Shown: positions 42,480 through 51,399 of the stretch, in pieces | Layout: every line of letters begins with the position of its first letter | Position numbering within the stretch: position 1 is the first letter of the stretch | Assembly (NCBI GenBank): GCA_021399435.1 | Contig: JAJTUP010000034.1 | Coordinates: 1 to 64,000 of the forward strand | Length of the DNA stretch: 64,000 nucleotides | Direction: 5' to 3' | DNA from: Diaporthe sp. PMI_573 | Lineage: Eukaryota > Ascomycota > Sordariomycetes > Diaporthales > Diaporthaceae | Notes under the pieces: generated by a model | Told to the model about the DNA's origin: nothing | Seen by the model: only the letters and a program-made list of their open reading frames with translations | Database searches by the model: none | Program-made: the position numbers and the translations under genes

Positions 42480-45400
42480 ATCCCCATGGGCCCCACCGAA
42501 TCACAGCCCGCCCTGTCTCATGACTAGGCAGACCTCAAATCAACACCAACGAAGACGGGCACCGCCCCCAACTGGAAACACAGTCTTCCAGCTCAATGTC
42601 AATCGAGGCATGAGAGGCGGAGCAGTCCATGTTGCTGCACTGCAGCTAGCTTGGGCAAACAAATCGGATATCGTGCTTCTCCAGGAGCCATGGACCAGCA
42701 TTCCAAGAGACAGGTGTGTAACCAAGACACACGCGGGATACGACCTCTTCCTGTCTTCCACTTTATAGACAGGCACCCACGACCGCCCCCGAGTCGCCAA
42801 ATATGTCTGATGACAAGAACATCTCCAGGATCGGCGCCTTTCTCGCAGGATGGACCGAGGACTACAACCTAGTCCTTCTAACCGATCACAATGCCCCCAC
42901 AAATGGCTTTGCCAACACAGTTGATCTAGCGTTCACAGATATTGCACCGAGCACCTGTGATGTCGGAGAGCACCTAGATGTGGGATCATCACTTCACCCT
43001 CGTCTCTAAGCTGCCTTCCCTGAAGCGCCTCCCAAGGGTAGCGGGCCGCATCGCCCACACGGACAAGGAGCTGGAACGACTATACAAGGTGGTTGCCCTT
43101 GGGCTGCCTGGTCTCCCCGGCCTAGGCAATTTAACGGAAGCACTCGACGCACACGCAGAGGCACTTGTCTCGCTCATCCACAACTCCGCCCAGGCCACAG
43201 GGCGAACCACCTCGGGACAGGGCAAGCACGCCCCGTGGTGGACGGAGCAATACGACGTCCTACACCAAGACATGGTTCAGAAACGCAGACTCCGGGGTAG
43301 CTGATTTTCAAGAGAATGCTGTATCGCGCGCCAGCGCTTCCGGACAGAGGTTCGACGGGCCAAACGGGACTGGGATAGACGGTCTATCGCCGAATGCACC
43401 TCGCACAAGGAGGTCTGCAAGGTCACAAACTGGCACCGCTCACAGTTCAGAGTGGCGCCACCATCCCCAGCGGTAGGAGACCAGATGTCTGTCACTCAGA
43501 AGGATAAGGCGGAGGCCTTGGGCTGAAAAGTCCTTCAGAGATTCACCTCTGAAGATTCCCCTTGCCCCCCAGCGGAATATTCCATGGAACCCGAAGGTTC
43601 CTTTCGACGAGGCAACCGACGCAGTCACCCGGACGCGCGACTTCCCCCGGAGTGGATAAAATTACGGTACGCGCGCTTCGCGCGACCTGGCCCACGGTCG
43701 GTGAAACGGTGCGGGCTATGTACGAGCAATGCCTGACACTTGGACACCACCCGCGAGTCTTCCGCTCGGCAGAAGCCGCGATGATCCCCAAGACTGGCAA
43801 GCGCGACATGACGGCGGTGAAGGCGTGGCGACCAATATAGCTCTGTTTTCGACCCTGAGCAAGGGGTTGGAGCGGCTGCTGGCCCGTCGCATCTCACACC
43901 TCACTCTGGGTCGCGGGTTGTCCACCCTAGCCAGTTCGGCGCCCTGCCAAAGCGCTCGGCAGCGGACCTTGCGTGTGCTCTCACCCACCATGCCCGCATC
44001 GAGCTAATGTCTAGCAAAGTGGGCACTCTCTTCACCTATAACATCAAAGGTGCCTTTGACTCAGTCTTACGCAACAGACTGATTCTACGCCTCAGGGAAC
44101 AAAGTTGGGACCCTTTCTTGGTAAGCTTCGCGGCGTCCTTCCTAGAACGGAGATGCACCCAGGTGCGGCTTCAAGAGACAACCACGGACTAGTTCGACCT
44201 CTTCTACGGCGTGCCGCAAGGGTCTCCGCTATCGCCAGTCCTCTTTCTACTCTACACCGAGCCGATTTACCGCCTCGGTGACCCAAAGCGGCGCTTCGGC
44301 TATGCGGACGACGTCGCGGACTTCACGCCCGGCGATTCCCTAGAGGAGACCGCGGCGACCGCCACGGCCAAGCTGGACGAGATCCTCGCCTGGGGAAGAG
44401 AGAACGCCGTCCAGTTTGATGTAAGCAAGACAGAAATGAAACACTTCTCCTGGGACAAGAAGTCCGGGGCGAGTCCCCCGATCTACCACGACGGCGCCGC
44501 GGGGCACGAGAAATCTGCACCCCTACGCTGGCTAGGGGTTTACTTTGACCGCCGACTGAACTTCCAGGCCCATGTGGACACGTGGGCGAACAGCGCTCGT
44601 AGGGTGGGCAACCACCTGTAGACCCTTTGCACGACAGGCCTCTCCGTCAAGCTCCGTCCAACAAGCGGTAAGAGCGTGCGAGGAGCCAATTGCCTACTAC
44701 GGGGCGGAGGTCTGGCTCTCTGGCCACATCAGGCCGGGCGCCAGACCCCCATTCACGGAGGTCAGAGCTGGAAACAAGAAGCTGGTTGCAAAGCTCAATT
44801 CGGCACTGCGCACTGCCCTCCTCGCTACCCTCCCTGGCTATATGACTACGCCGACCAACACGCTCCATCGAAAGACTGGCATCCCGCATGCCGACGTACT
44901 GCTCACGTCCGTTCGAGAACGCTTCGCACTCCGCCTGGCATCACTGGACCCCGCCCACCCGTTGGTGACACGCTTGACACGCTGTCCGACCGCCTAGCTA
45001 GCCGGTCCGCCAGGACGGCGCCTCCCTCTGTCTAACCTGGATTGGCTTTCACGCCTCCTACCCGCCTTCCCGCGCCCCGTCCTCCAACCACGCTGTTATA
45101 CCGGGGACTCGCATATTCCAGTCGTCGGCACTGACAAGAAAACCGCATCGGAGAATCACCTGCGATGGCTCAAGTTAGTCCCTAGGGTTGACATTCTGGT
45201 ATACTCAGATGGCTCCAAGCAGGGGTCAGAGGCAACGGGCTGGGGTAACGCCATGTATCGTGGCGGGCTACTTATCCACTCCTCGAGGGGCCGAATGGGC
45301 GACGCGGAGGAGTTTGGCGCGGAAGCGACTGGAGCCCTACAGGGCCTGTCTTTTGCCCTCCGCACTTTACGCCTCTGCGTCGACCCATCATCAGTAGGGA

Positions 45401-45914
45401 TACATCTCTGCATCGACATTTCCTCTGTGATAGGCTGCCTGCGCGGCACACCAGCCCCGTTGTCCCAACGGGAGTTTCGTCGGTTCAAGAAGCTGGCGGC
45501 AGCAGCGCCAGGGCAACTCTCTACCCACTGGTCCCCGGGCCATATGGGTATCGAGGGCAACGAGGAGGCAGACAAGCTCGCAAACGAGGCCTACATCCTT
45601 CCCCTCCCTGCCGGTGCCCAGTCGACGCTATCCGCGGTACGCAGGACCGTCCGCGAACGCTCGAACAAGGCCTTCCAGGACTGGTGGTCCGCGAACACAC
45701 CGGATCCATATAAGCCTCTTGGCCTGACGGCCAAGATTGCCACACCCCCTGAGCTCAACGCCCCGCGAGGGATCCTGAGGCGGCTCCTCGCCGCCCGCTC
45801 CGGCCATGGCGACTTCTGCGAGTACCACCTGCGCTTCAGCCACGATGACGCGAAGCTGCAAAGCTGCATTGCCGATGCGGCTCTGCCAAGGCCCCTGGGC
45901 ACATCTTTCAATGC
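42480..45914 (+). pseudogene. LINE ORF2 (endonuclease, reverse transcriptase, RNase H), frameshifted
   Basis: The AP-endonuclease start is seen at about 42583-42770 (FQLNVNRGMRGGAVHVAALQ, DIVLLQEPW), after which much of the endonuclease is deleted. The RT has FDSVLRNRLILRL near 44055-44095, GVPQGSPLSPVLFLLYTEP near 44210-44265, and catalytic FGYADDVADF near 44296-44325, intact. RNase H spans 45190-45600: YSDGSKQGSEATGWGNA, GAEATGAL, IDISSV and HWSPGHMGIEGNEEADKLAN, so all four acidic/His catalytic positions are present. Stops and frameshifts occur between blocks. Confidence 0.8.
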
Positions 45915-45917
45915 CCG

Positions 45918-46470
45918 GGTACCCCGCGCCGGAAACTGAAGCGGGCAACACAGCGGTCCGTTGCCGACGACAAGAAGCTCCACGAGGCCCTCCAGAAGCT
46001 CAATGTCCAGCCCATCCCGGCTATGGAGGAGGTCAATATGTTCAAGAGTGACGGAAACGTCATTCACTTCGCCACCCAAGGGTGTGTGACATGAACCTGC
46101 ACCCCTTCTTCCCTTGCTGCTCGAGACAACGCCATGGGAAAGGAACACTGCATGTGCGGGGCATTGGCCACAACTCATATGGGTATAACGCTGATGGGAC
46201 GACCTACCACCAGTGCACTCTGCCGTTCGCGCAAACACCTTCGCCATCTACGGCAACAGCGAGGAAAGGGAGCTCACCGAGCTCGTCCCTGGCATCCTGA
46301 ACCAGCTCGACCGCGGCTCCCTGACACGCCTCGGCAAGTTATGCAAGTCCTCCCAGGGCTTACAGGAGACCGAAGTTGATGCAGAGGTCAACGACGACGG
46401 GATTTCCGCCCTAGTGGTCAACGAGAAGTACGAGGGCGGTTCCAAGTTCGAGTACGAGTCCTGCCCAGCG
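45918..46470 (+). pseudogene. Fragment of the NAC beta-subunit gene (BTF3/EGD1-like) with retained intron
   Basis: NAC beta shields nascent chains at the ribosome. From 45918 the frame reads [11 protein letters not shown], then [35 protein letters not shown] (to about 46071). It resumes at about 46210 with HSAVRANTFAIYGNSEERE and LTELVPGILNQL, LTRLGKLCKSSQ. The gap (about 46080-46209) looks like an intron (GTGTGT...CTGAT...ACCAG) sitting inside the conserved APKVH motif. A missing base before it shifts the frame. The first 25 or so residues of NAC beta are absent, replaced by LINE ORF2, in frame with its last motif. Intron retention points to DNA-level duplication, not a processed mRNA copy. 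Confidence 0.75.
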
Positions 46471-46708
46471 ACGAAACAAACACGCTTCTGGGGTGGAAAT
46501 GACAGGTTCGAAGCTCCCGCAAGGGCTGCTGGGCAACGAGAAAGGGCCTTGCGCTGATATTGATATCTGGGAGGTAGGCTCCCCCGCCTCCTCCCCGTCA
46601 TTTCCCAGGTATGCTGATGCAGGAGGCATTCTATATACTGTCAATACTGGCTGGTCACATCTACACAGCAACGAGATTGTATGCCCGTGGGTGGCTTCGG
46701 CTTCCGTG
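46471..46708. other. No gene recognised
   Basis: Sequence following the NAC-beta fragment. The C-terminal coding similarity fades by about 46470. It also forms the left flank of the MITE target site. Confidence 0.3.
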
Positions 46709-46719
46709 CACCCACTGCG

Positions 46720-47244
46720 CCAAAATCGGTTGTCAGCCAGAAAGGGTTGTCAGTACCTCATAACTATTTTCAAAAATCACACAGGTACCTCTCAGGCTTG
46801 GCAGCTCTCAATCTCAATTCAAATACCACAAATTCATCCATTGCAGAATAACCATTGAGTGCAAATTTTCCAAGATTGAATGCAAGAATCGCTCTGATGT
46901 AAGGATTCCAAAGATGTTCTTCTAGTTTTGAAATTGGACCAAAACTGGCTGAGCTGTGGTGATGTTTGTTCCAAGTCTGCTCCAACTCACACTCAAATGG
47001 AAGTCAAAAATGGCCTCCTCCGTTGGAATCAATCAACACTGGTTTAAATAAAATATTACCAGGAATACTTTCTTGAGTGTGACAATGTTTCGAGATCTGT
47101 TCTTATATATTTTTCTATTTGAATCATTTGTGATGGAGAAAACTGGATTTGAATGTGCTGGCTTTTGTATGGGAAGATGTCCAAACTGCACCAAAAAAAG
47201 ATGCTTCTGTGACAACCCCCTTTTTGGCTGACGACCGATTTTGG
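46720..47244. mobile_element. Mutator-type MITE, 525 bp
   Basis: Terminal inverted repeats of about 38 bp begin CCAAAATCGG(T)(T/C)GTCAGCC at both ends, and the element is flanked by an exact 11-bp direct duplication CACCCACTGCG (46709-46719, 47245-47255). Duplications of 9-11 bp are typical of Mutator-like elements. The AT-richer interior has no transposase, so it is non-autonomous. Confidence 0.78.
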
Positions 47245-47379
47245 CACCCACTGCGCGCATGGGAATGGGAATGGGATCTATGCATATGTTAGTATTCCAT
47301 TTCCTATCATGGCCTCACATGCATCATCACAGCTCAGGGTCATACATACCAGAATCTCGACGTCGGCCTGGGGAGTCAA

Positions 47380-47839
47380 CAGGGGACCGATTACGGCCTC
47401 TGAACCCGCGCTAAACCGTTCATTCGATTTTAAAAAGCGCTCACCTGGTTGAAACCGCGGACGGATCTCAACCGTTCATGCTTTGAACGGCAGGAACACC
47501 GTTGCTCCATCACAAACCGTCCCATCCCACGGCGCATTTACATCATCAAACGGTTGGAATCTCCAACGGCTCATGCCAACGAACCGTTGTTGAACGGTTC
47601 AACCTCGTGAACGGTACAATCGTCGCTCCTACCCCAGGATGGCAAAGTAGAAGATGAAAAACCCAAGTTCCAACGAGGTCGAGACGCACAATGAGACTTT
47701 CCAAATGCTGTGGACACCCGCTTGCCGAGGCCGCCTGCCGGCTCGGCATGCCTGCACAGCTGAACAGTCGTTCGGTCGTCATGTGACGAGTCGGTCATTA
47801 TGAATCGGATTGGTCTTTATTCAAAAGGACGGACCCCTG
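47380..47839 (-). mobile_element. hAT-like relic with subterminal AACGG cluster
   Basis: The left end begins CAGGGGACCG and a matching CGGACCCCTG lies at 47830-47839, giving possible 10-bp inverted ends of hAT type with one mismatch. On the minus strand near 47782-47680 a frame reads TTERLFSCAGM...QHLESLIV, resembling the hAT C-terminal dimerisation motif (SERLFS-AG...). Between 47410 and 47620 there are at least eight AACCGTT/AACGG sites. No 8-bp duplication flanks the ends, so boundaries are tentative. Confidence 0.4.
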
Positions 47840-48017
47840 TCCCGCCGAGGAGGTTAGCATCTGGATGCAAGACTGTTGATTGCCACAGTCGCCCGCAATG
47901 TCACGTATTGGGTGGCCAATGAACGGATTTCTCGCATGTTTCGTTGCTCGCTTCTCAGATTGTCGTTCTGGACTGACATCTGCCATCAGACTGATTCGTG
48001 CGGCCCTTGGGGGAAAA

Positions 48018-48620
48018 CCGGGCGGGAAAACTACTACACTGATGTGGTACGGGCGCCGAGATCAATGGGCTGGCCGGCGAGGTGGACCGCAGGACATGTG
48101 TGGGCTCTATGAACGCCTCGTCGACTCCCGCGCCGCTGGGTTCCGCAACCCCGAGCAGTGTGACAGCATCTCGACGCTGGGGCACGCGGGGCGCGTGTTA
48201 CAAGGCCGAGAAGCAGAACGTGCCCTTGCTGGATCCCACGTTCAGCGTTCAGAAGTCGGTGACGCTGTTGCACACTGCGTTCGAGGCCAAGGAGGTGCGC
48301 GCCAAACGCCGCCGGGGACGCCAAGCCCGCGGCGGCGTAAGCGTTGTTCCAGGAGGCGGTGGAGGAGGCGATCTGGGCGGGCAACAACGCCGCCCTGGCC
48401 TACATGCGGCACCAGACTGGCTGTACCCGGATTGGGCACTACAGCAGCACCGCCAGCCGGTGGATGGGCGCCCACACCTGGACTCTCGCGATCCTTCAGC
48501 ACGACTCACACTGCGTTTCCTGGCACGGCTGTGGGAGGAGGACATCAAGGTCGCCATCAACCAGGCCGCCACCGAGGTATTTACCGCCGAAGGTGTCACC
48601 GCCGCGAACGCAGCATAGTG
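48018..48620 (+). pseudogene. MobF/TrwC conjugative relaxase-like fragment (bacterial type)
   Basis: Relaxases nick plasmid DNA at oriT for conjugation. Across three frames, in correct order, the plus strand shows WYGRR and AEINGLAGEVD (48040-48087), MCGLYERLVDSRAAGFRNP (from 48096) with TLGHAGR, and YKAEKQNVP with FSVQKSVTLLHTAFEAKEV (about 48210-48300). Next come EAVEEAIWAGNNAALAYMR (about 48347-48405), then RIGHYSST, WMGAHTWTLAILQHDS (to about 48508). These follow the N-terminal TrwC domain of actinobacterial MobF relaxases as I remember it. The His-triad motif after QHDS is lost. At least three frameshifts make it a pseudogene. The tail to the TAG at 48616-48618 (WEEDIKVAINQAATEVF) is unassigned. 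GC is about 60%. Confidence 0.65.
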
Positions 48621-49473
48621 GCTGGCCGCGCAGGACCACTTGAAACGTGCACGTCAACACGGCTCGTTGCTGTTGGATAGGGACGCGGGTTCCACCACCG
48701 CCGGCTGTGGGCGGTTGAGCGTGTCCCGCGGCCAGGCCGCAAACATAGGCAGCCTCTATTAGATAGAGAAGATTCCCTATCCTGTAGCCTAAAAAGCGCT
48801 TAAGCATCTAGTGTATACTCCTAGTAAAGGATGTTGTATGGATGCTGAAGTCGAGGATTCCACAGGACTTATGGGCAGCCTATTTGGTGACAATCTCCTC
48901 CTTCTCATGGACATGTCAGCTTGAAAGACAGTTGTTAATTGCCATCTGGTCTAAAAACTTCTCTCTAAAGGCGCTGAAAGGTTTTATCGTAGATATTGCA
49001 ATCTGTAGAGTACTCCATGAGCTAGAGGAGGTCAAAAGGTACTTGTCGTCGGGGGTAGGGCATGTTATCAAGGACCCTCGAGGGCATCGTGGCTTTGTTT
49101 GTCGCCGGTGGCCCCAGTACAAGCAAGTTAAGCAGGCTAGTCTATAGGTCAGGCAATTTACCAGTACTGTTTATCTTTTGCTCTGTATTTAAACCCCTTT
49201 TGCCAAAGGCAGACTCTTGCTCTTCCAACCTCATGACAACCCACGTGACAACATCAAAGCCACTCCAAGTTGACAACCAGAAACCAAACACCCACCAAGG
49301 TAAGCATGCTCTCCTTTGCCTACGGCAATCCAATCAACCCAGTAAACAACGTCCGTGCACAATGTGTTGCCCTTTATAATCCTCGACTCTTCGCCGCCGC
49401 CGCCACCACCGCCGCCGACAATCGACATCACAAATACACAAACACCCACATCACATTCACAAAAAGTCAGACC
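48621..49473. other. Intergenic; possible 5' leader intron of the next gene
   Basis: No recognised gene up to about 49250. At 49300 a donor CAAG|GTAAGC occurs and at 49470 an acceptor GTCAG directly precedes ACCATGG, so a leader intron of about 170 bp is possible. An alternative upstream ATG (49307) lies within that interval. Confidence 0.35.
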
Positions 49474-50020
49474 ATGGATACCAACACTATGAGACTCTTT
49501 CAGGTCGGATTTGAGGTCATTCGCCTCCCTCAAGACAGAAACCTCTCAACACAAACAATGGTTGAGAAGATGAACGCCAACGCCAACGGCAACACCAACG
49601 GTAAGTATACACATAAACACCCAAATTACTCCTTCTTAAATCCTAAGGCCTGGTACAGAGTTAGCTAACTAATTGGTACTGCTAGATTCTACTGCTGGCA
49701 TTCGTGTCGGTATTGGCGGCTCCTATGTCCTCCAGGTTGCGAGCTCCGTTTGCTCTAACCCTGCCGCCTTGGCCTCGATGGTCTCGGTTTTCTACATGAG
49801 CACCAATGCCCAGATCATGCGCAGCGTTTTACACACCATCACTACAACCCCCACAGTCCATCACCGCCCCATGCTGGCCTTTATCGGCACTATGATGGCT
49901 GGTACTGGCGCATTCGCTGCTACGATGCTGCTCAAGCTAAACGACAACCGTCGTGCACGTGTGCGCGCACCTGAGCCCAAGTCCGAGTCTTTCGATGCTA
50001 CCAACTCCGAGTCTCTCTAG
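49474..50020 (+). CDS. Hypothetical small protein with one membrane segment, two exons (153 aa)
   Basis: The model joins 49474-49600 and 49686-50020; the 85-bp intron has GTAAGT, a branch-like GCTAACTAAT and TGCTAG, and the join keeps frame. The start is in the strong context ACCATGG. Residues 1-43 are polar, with an Asn-rich stretch (NANANGNTN). Residues about 44-100 are moderately hydrophobic (GIRVGIGGSYVLQVASS). A likely transmembrane helix at about 108-130 (MLAFIGTMMAGTGAFAATML) is followed by a basic then acidic C-tail (NDNRRARVRAPEPKSES). This is consistent with a small fungal organelle or cell-membrane protein; I do not recognise the family. Confidence 0.65.
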
Positions 50021-50694
50021 ACTCTACAAGCAAAGAGTGAGCTTTGCCCCACAACCCCCCTCTCTGCTCTGTTCCATCTAATAACAAACATAAACTAGGC
50101 ATGACACCCCTTGGACTTTCTCCTCCTTTTCCTTCTCTGGCTCTTGGCACCTTTGAGGCGTTTGGTCAGCATCTCTAAGCGAGGCGTTTGGTTGGTTCAG
50201 TGGTCTTCTTGAGTGATCATAACATCACGAGGATTAAAGAGATACCACACTACTTGTAGTGGGTATAGGAAGGCTGAAGGTATTAGCCCCCACTGCTACG
50301 ATTCATTTCCAGTGCTAGCGTTTTCTCCACTCAAACGGCATATAAAATCCAGCTCTTGTTTGCCTCCATCTCTCCATCTCTCTCTAAGTATGTGTGTGTA
50401 TGTGTATGTATGTATGTGTGTGAGCCCGCGTGCGGACATGTCTCCTGCCGCTGCCGCTGCTGTGGTTCATCGAGACGAGCTTTGCAAGGCTGGTTCTGTT
50501 GCACGCAAGTTGATTTGAGGCGATACGAGATACACAGACGTCACGGTCTACTTGTCTGAGTTGGTTCTTCTATGATATTTCTGACATGGTGCTGGGGTTG
50601 AGCAGGCGATGAAAATAGTAGCATCCCTTCCTTAACCAGTGCTGCTACTTGCGTTGGTCTCGAGAGCAAGCGGAAGGCTTTTCCAGTCATCCCA
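50021..50694. other. Intergenic region between convergent genes
   Basis: 3' flanks of the small membrane-protein gene and of the minus-strand fragment ending at 50695. Apart from the microsatellite at 50388-50426 I see no feature. Confidence 0.4.
50388..50426 (+). repeat. (TG)n/(TATG)n microsatellite
   Basis: Alternating TGTG and TATG units downstream of the small membrane-protein gene. Confidence 0.7.
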
Positions 50695-51399
50695 TCAAAG
50701 AACTCCTTCCTTCTCAACGGGCCAGACCCGCCGCCACAGTCCAAGCCACTGCTGGTTCTCTTTCGCAGGGTCAGAATGGGCGCTCTGGAAAGAGGTCTTC
50801 GTCCATTTCCAACGATCTTCATTCACATGAAACACCTCTCGTGCATCTTCACGGACATCCCGCTCAATTCCCCACCAATGTTCCAGAGCAGTCAAGAAGG
50901 GCGTCAAAGTCGACCTCGCGTAAGTTCCTTGGGGGAAAGCGTCCCCTCCTGAAGTTCTCAGGTAAACATGTTCTAGTGGCAACGGCGACACTCGACCTGG
51001 TGATTTCGGCTTGGCGCCGTTGATAACTTCAAATATAGAGAGTGCGAGCGCTTCGTCGATGGCACTGTTTAGAAACACGTCACGCATGTGGCCCTGGCGA
51101 TACGGTCCAAGGCGTCCGCGAAGATACACAGCGTCTTGCTTATCGAACCATGGCTCGATGTCAGTATCGTGGCTAGTGGGAGTGCTGTCGTCGACGTAGC
51201 CGGGTGGAGACACGTCAAGATACAGGTCGAGCTTCTGGAGTCGTGGTAGACGCCCCAAAGATCGATAGCGTGCTACTTCGGCGGCATCGCCGCGTGAGCG
51301 TCGGACCTCGATGCGGAGGTGTTCGAGGTTGGGGCAGATATCCGCAAGTCGATGAATGTGGTCGTCGCACAGGCGAGCACCGCCCAGGACTATCCTGAC
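50695..51399 (-). CDS. Partial LRR/F-box-like hypothetical protein, last exon
   Basis: A minus-strand frame of 235 codons runs from a possible splice acceptor (CAAGTAG, 51403-51400) to TAA/TAG at 50695. It reads IVLGGARLCDDHIHRLADI, CPNLEHLRIEVRRS, then LGRLPRLQKLDLYLDVSPPG, a leucine-spaced pattern like fungal F-box/LRR-type proteins. The C-terminal half includes LTPFLTALEHWWGIERDVRED and ENQQWLGLWRRVWPVE. No upstream exon could be found in 51400-51700, where frames are short, so the gene may be truncated. Family assignment is by leucine spacing only. Confidence 0.5.
   Translation of the reverse strand, partial: VRIVLGGARLCDDHIHRLADICPNLEHLRIEVRRSRGDAAEVARYRSLGRLPRLQKLDLYLDVSPPGYVDDSTPTSHDTDIEPWFDKQDAVYLRGRLGPYRQGHMRDVFLNSAIDEALALSIFEVINGAKPKSPGRVSPLPLEHVYLRTSGGDAFPQGTYARSTLTPFLTALEHWWGIERDVREDAREVFHVNEDRWKWTKTSFQSAHSDPAKENQQWLGLWRRVWPVEKEGVL

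Larger units (their letters stand above)
40970..45917 (+). mobile_element. Tad-type LINE retrotransposon, 3'-truncated
   Basis: A GC-rich non-LTR element has ORF1 with zinc knuckles and ORF2 with endonuclease, RT and RNase H in that order, typical of the Tad clade of ascomycetes. Indels and deletions break both ORFs, but transitions of the RIP kind are not conspicuous, unlike the AT-rich elements on the left. It ends in the C-terminal zinc-binding motif of ORF2 ([13 protein letters not shown]) at about 45914. It is then fused directly to NAC-beta sequence without 3' UTR or poly-A. Confidence 0.82.
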
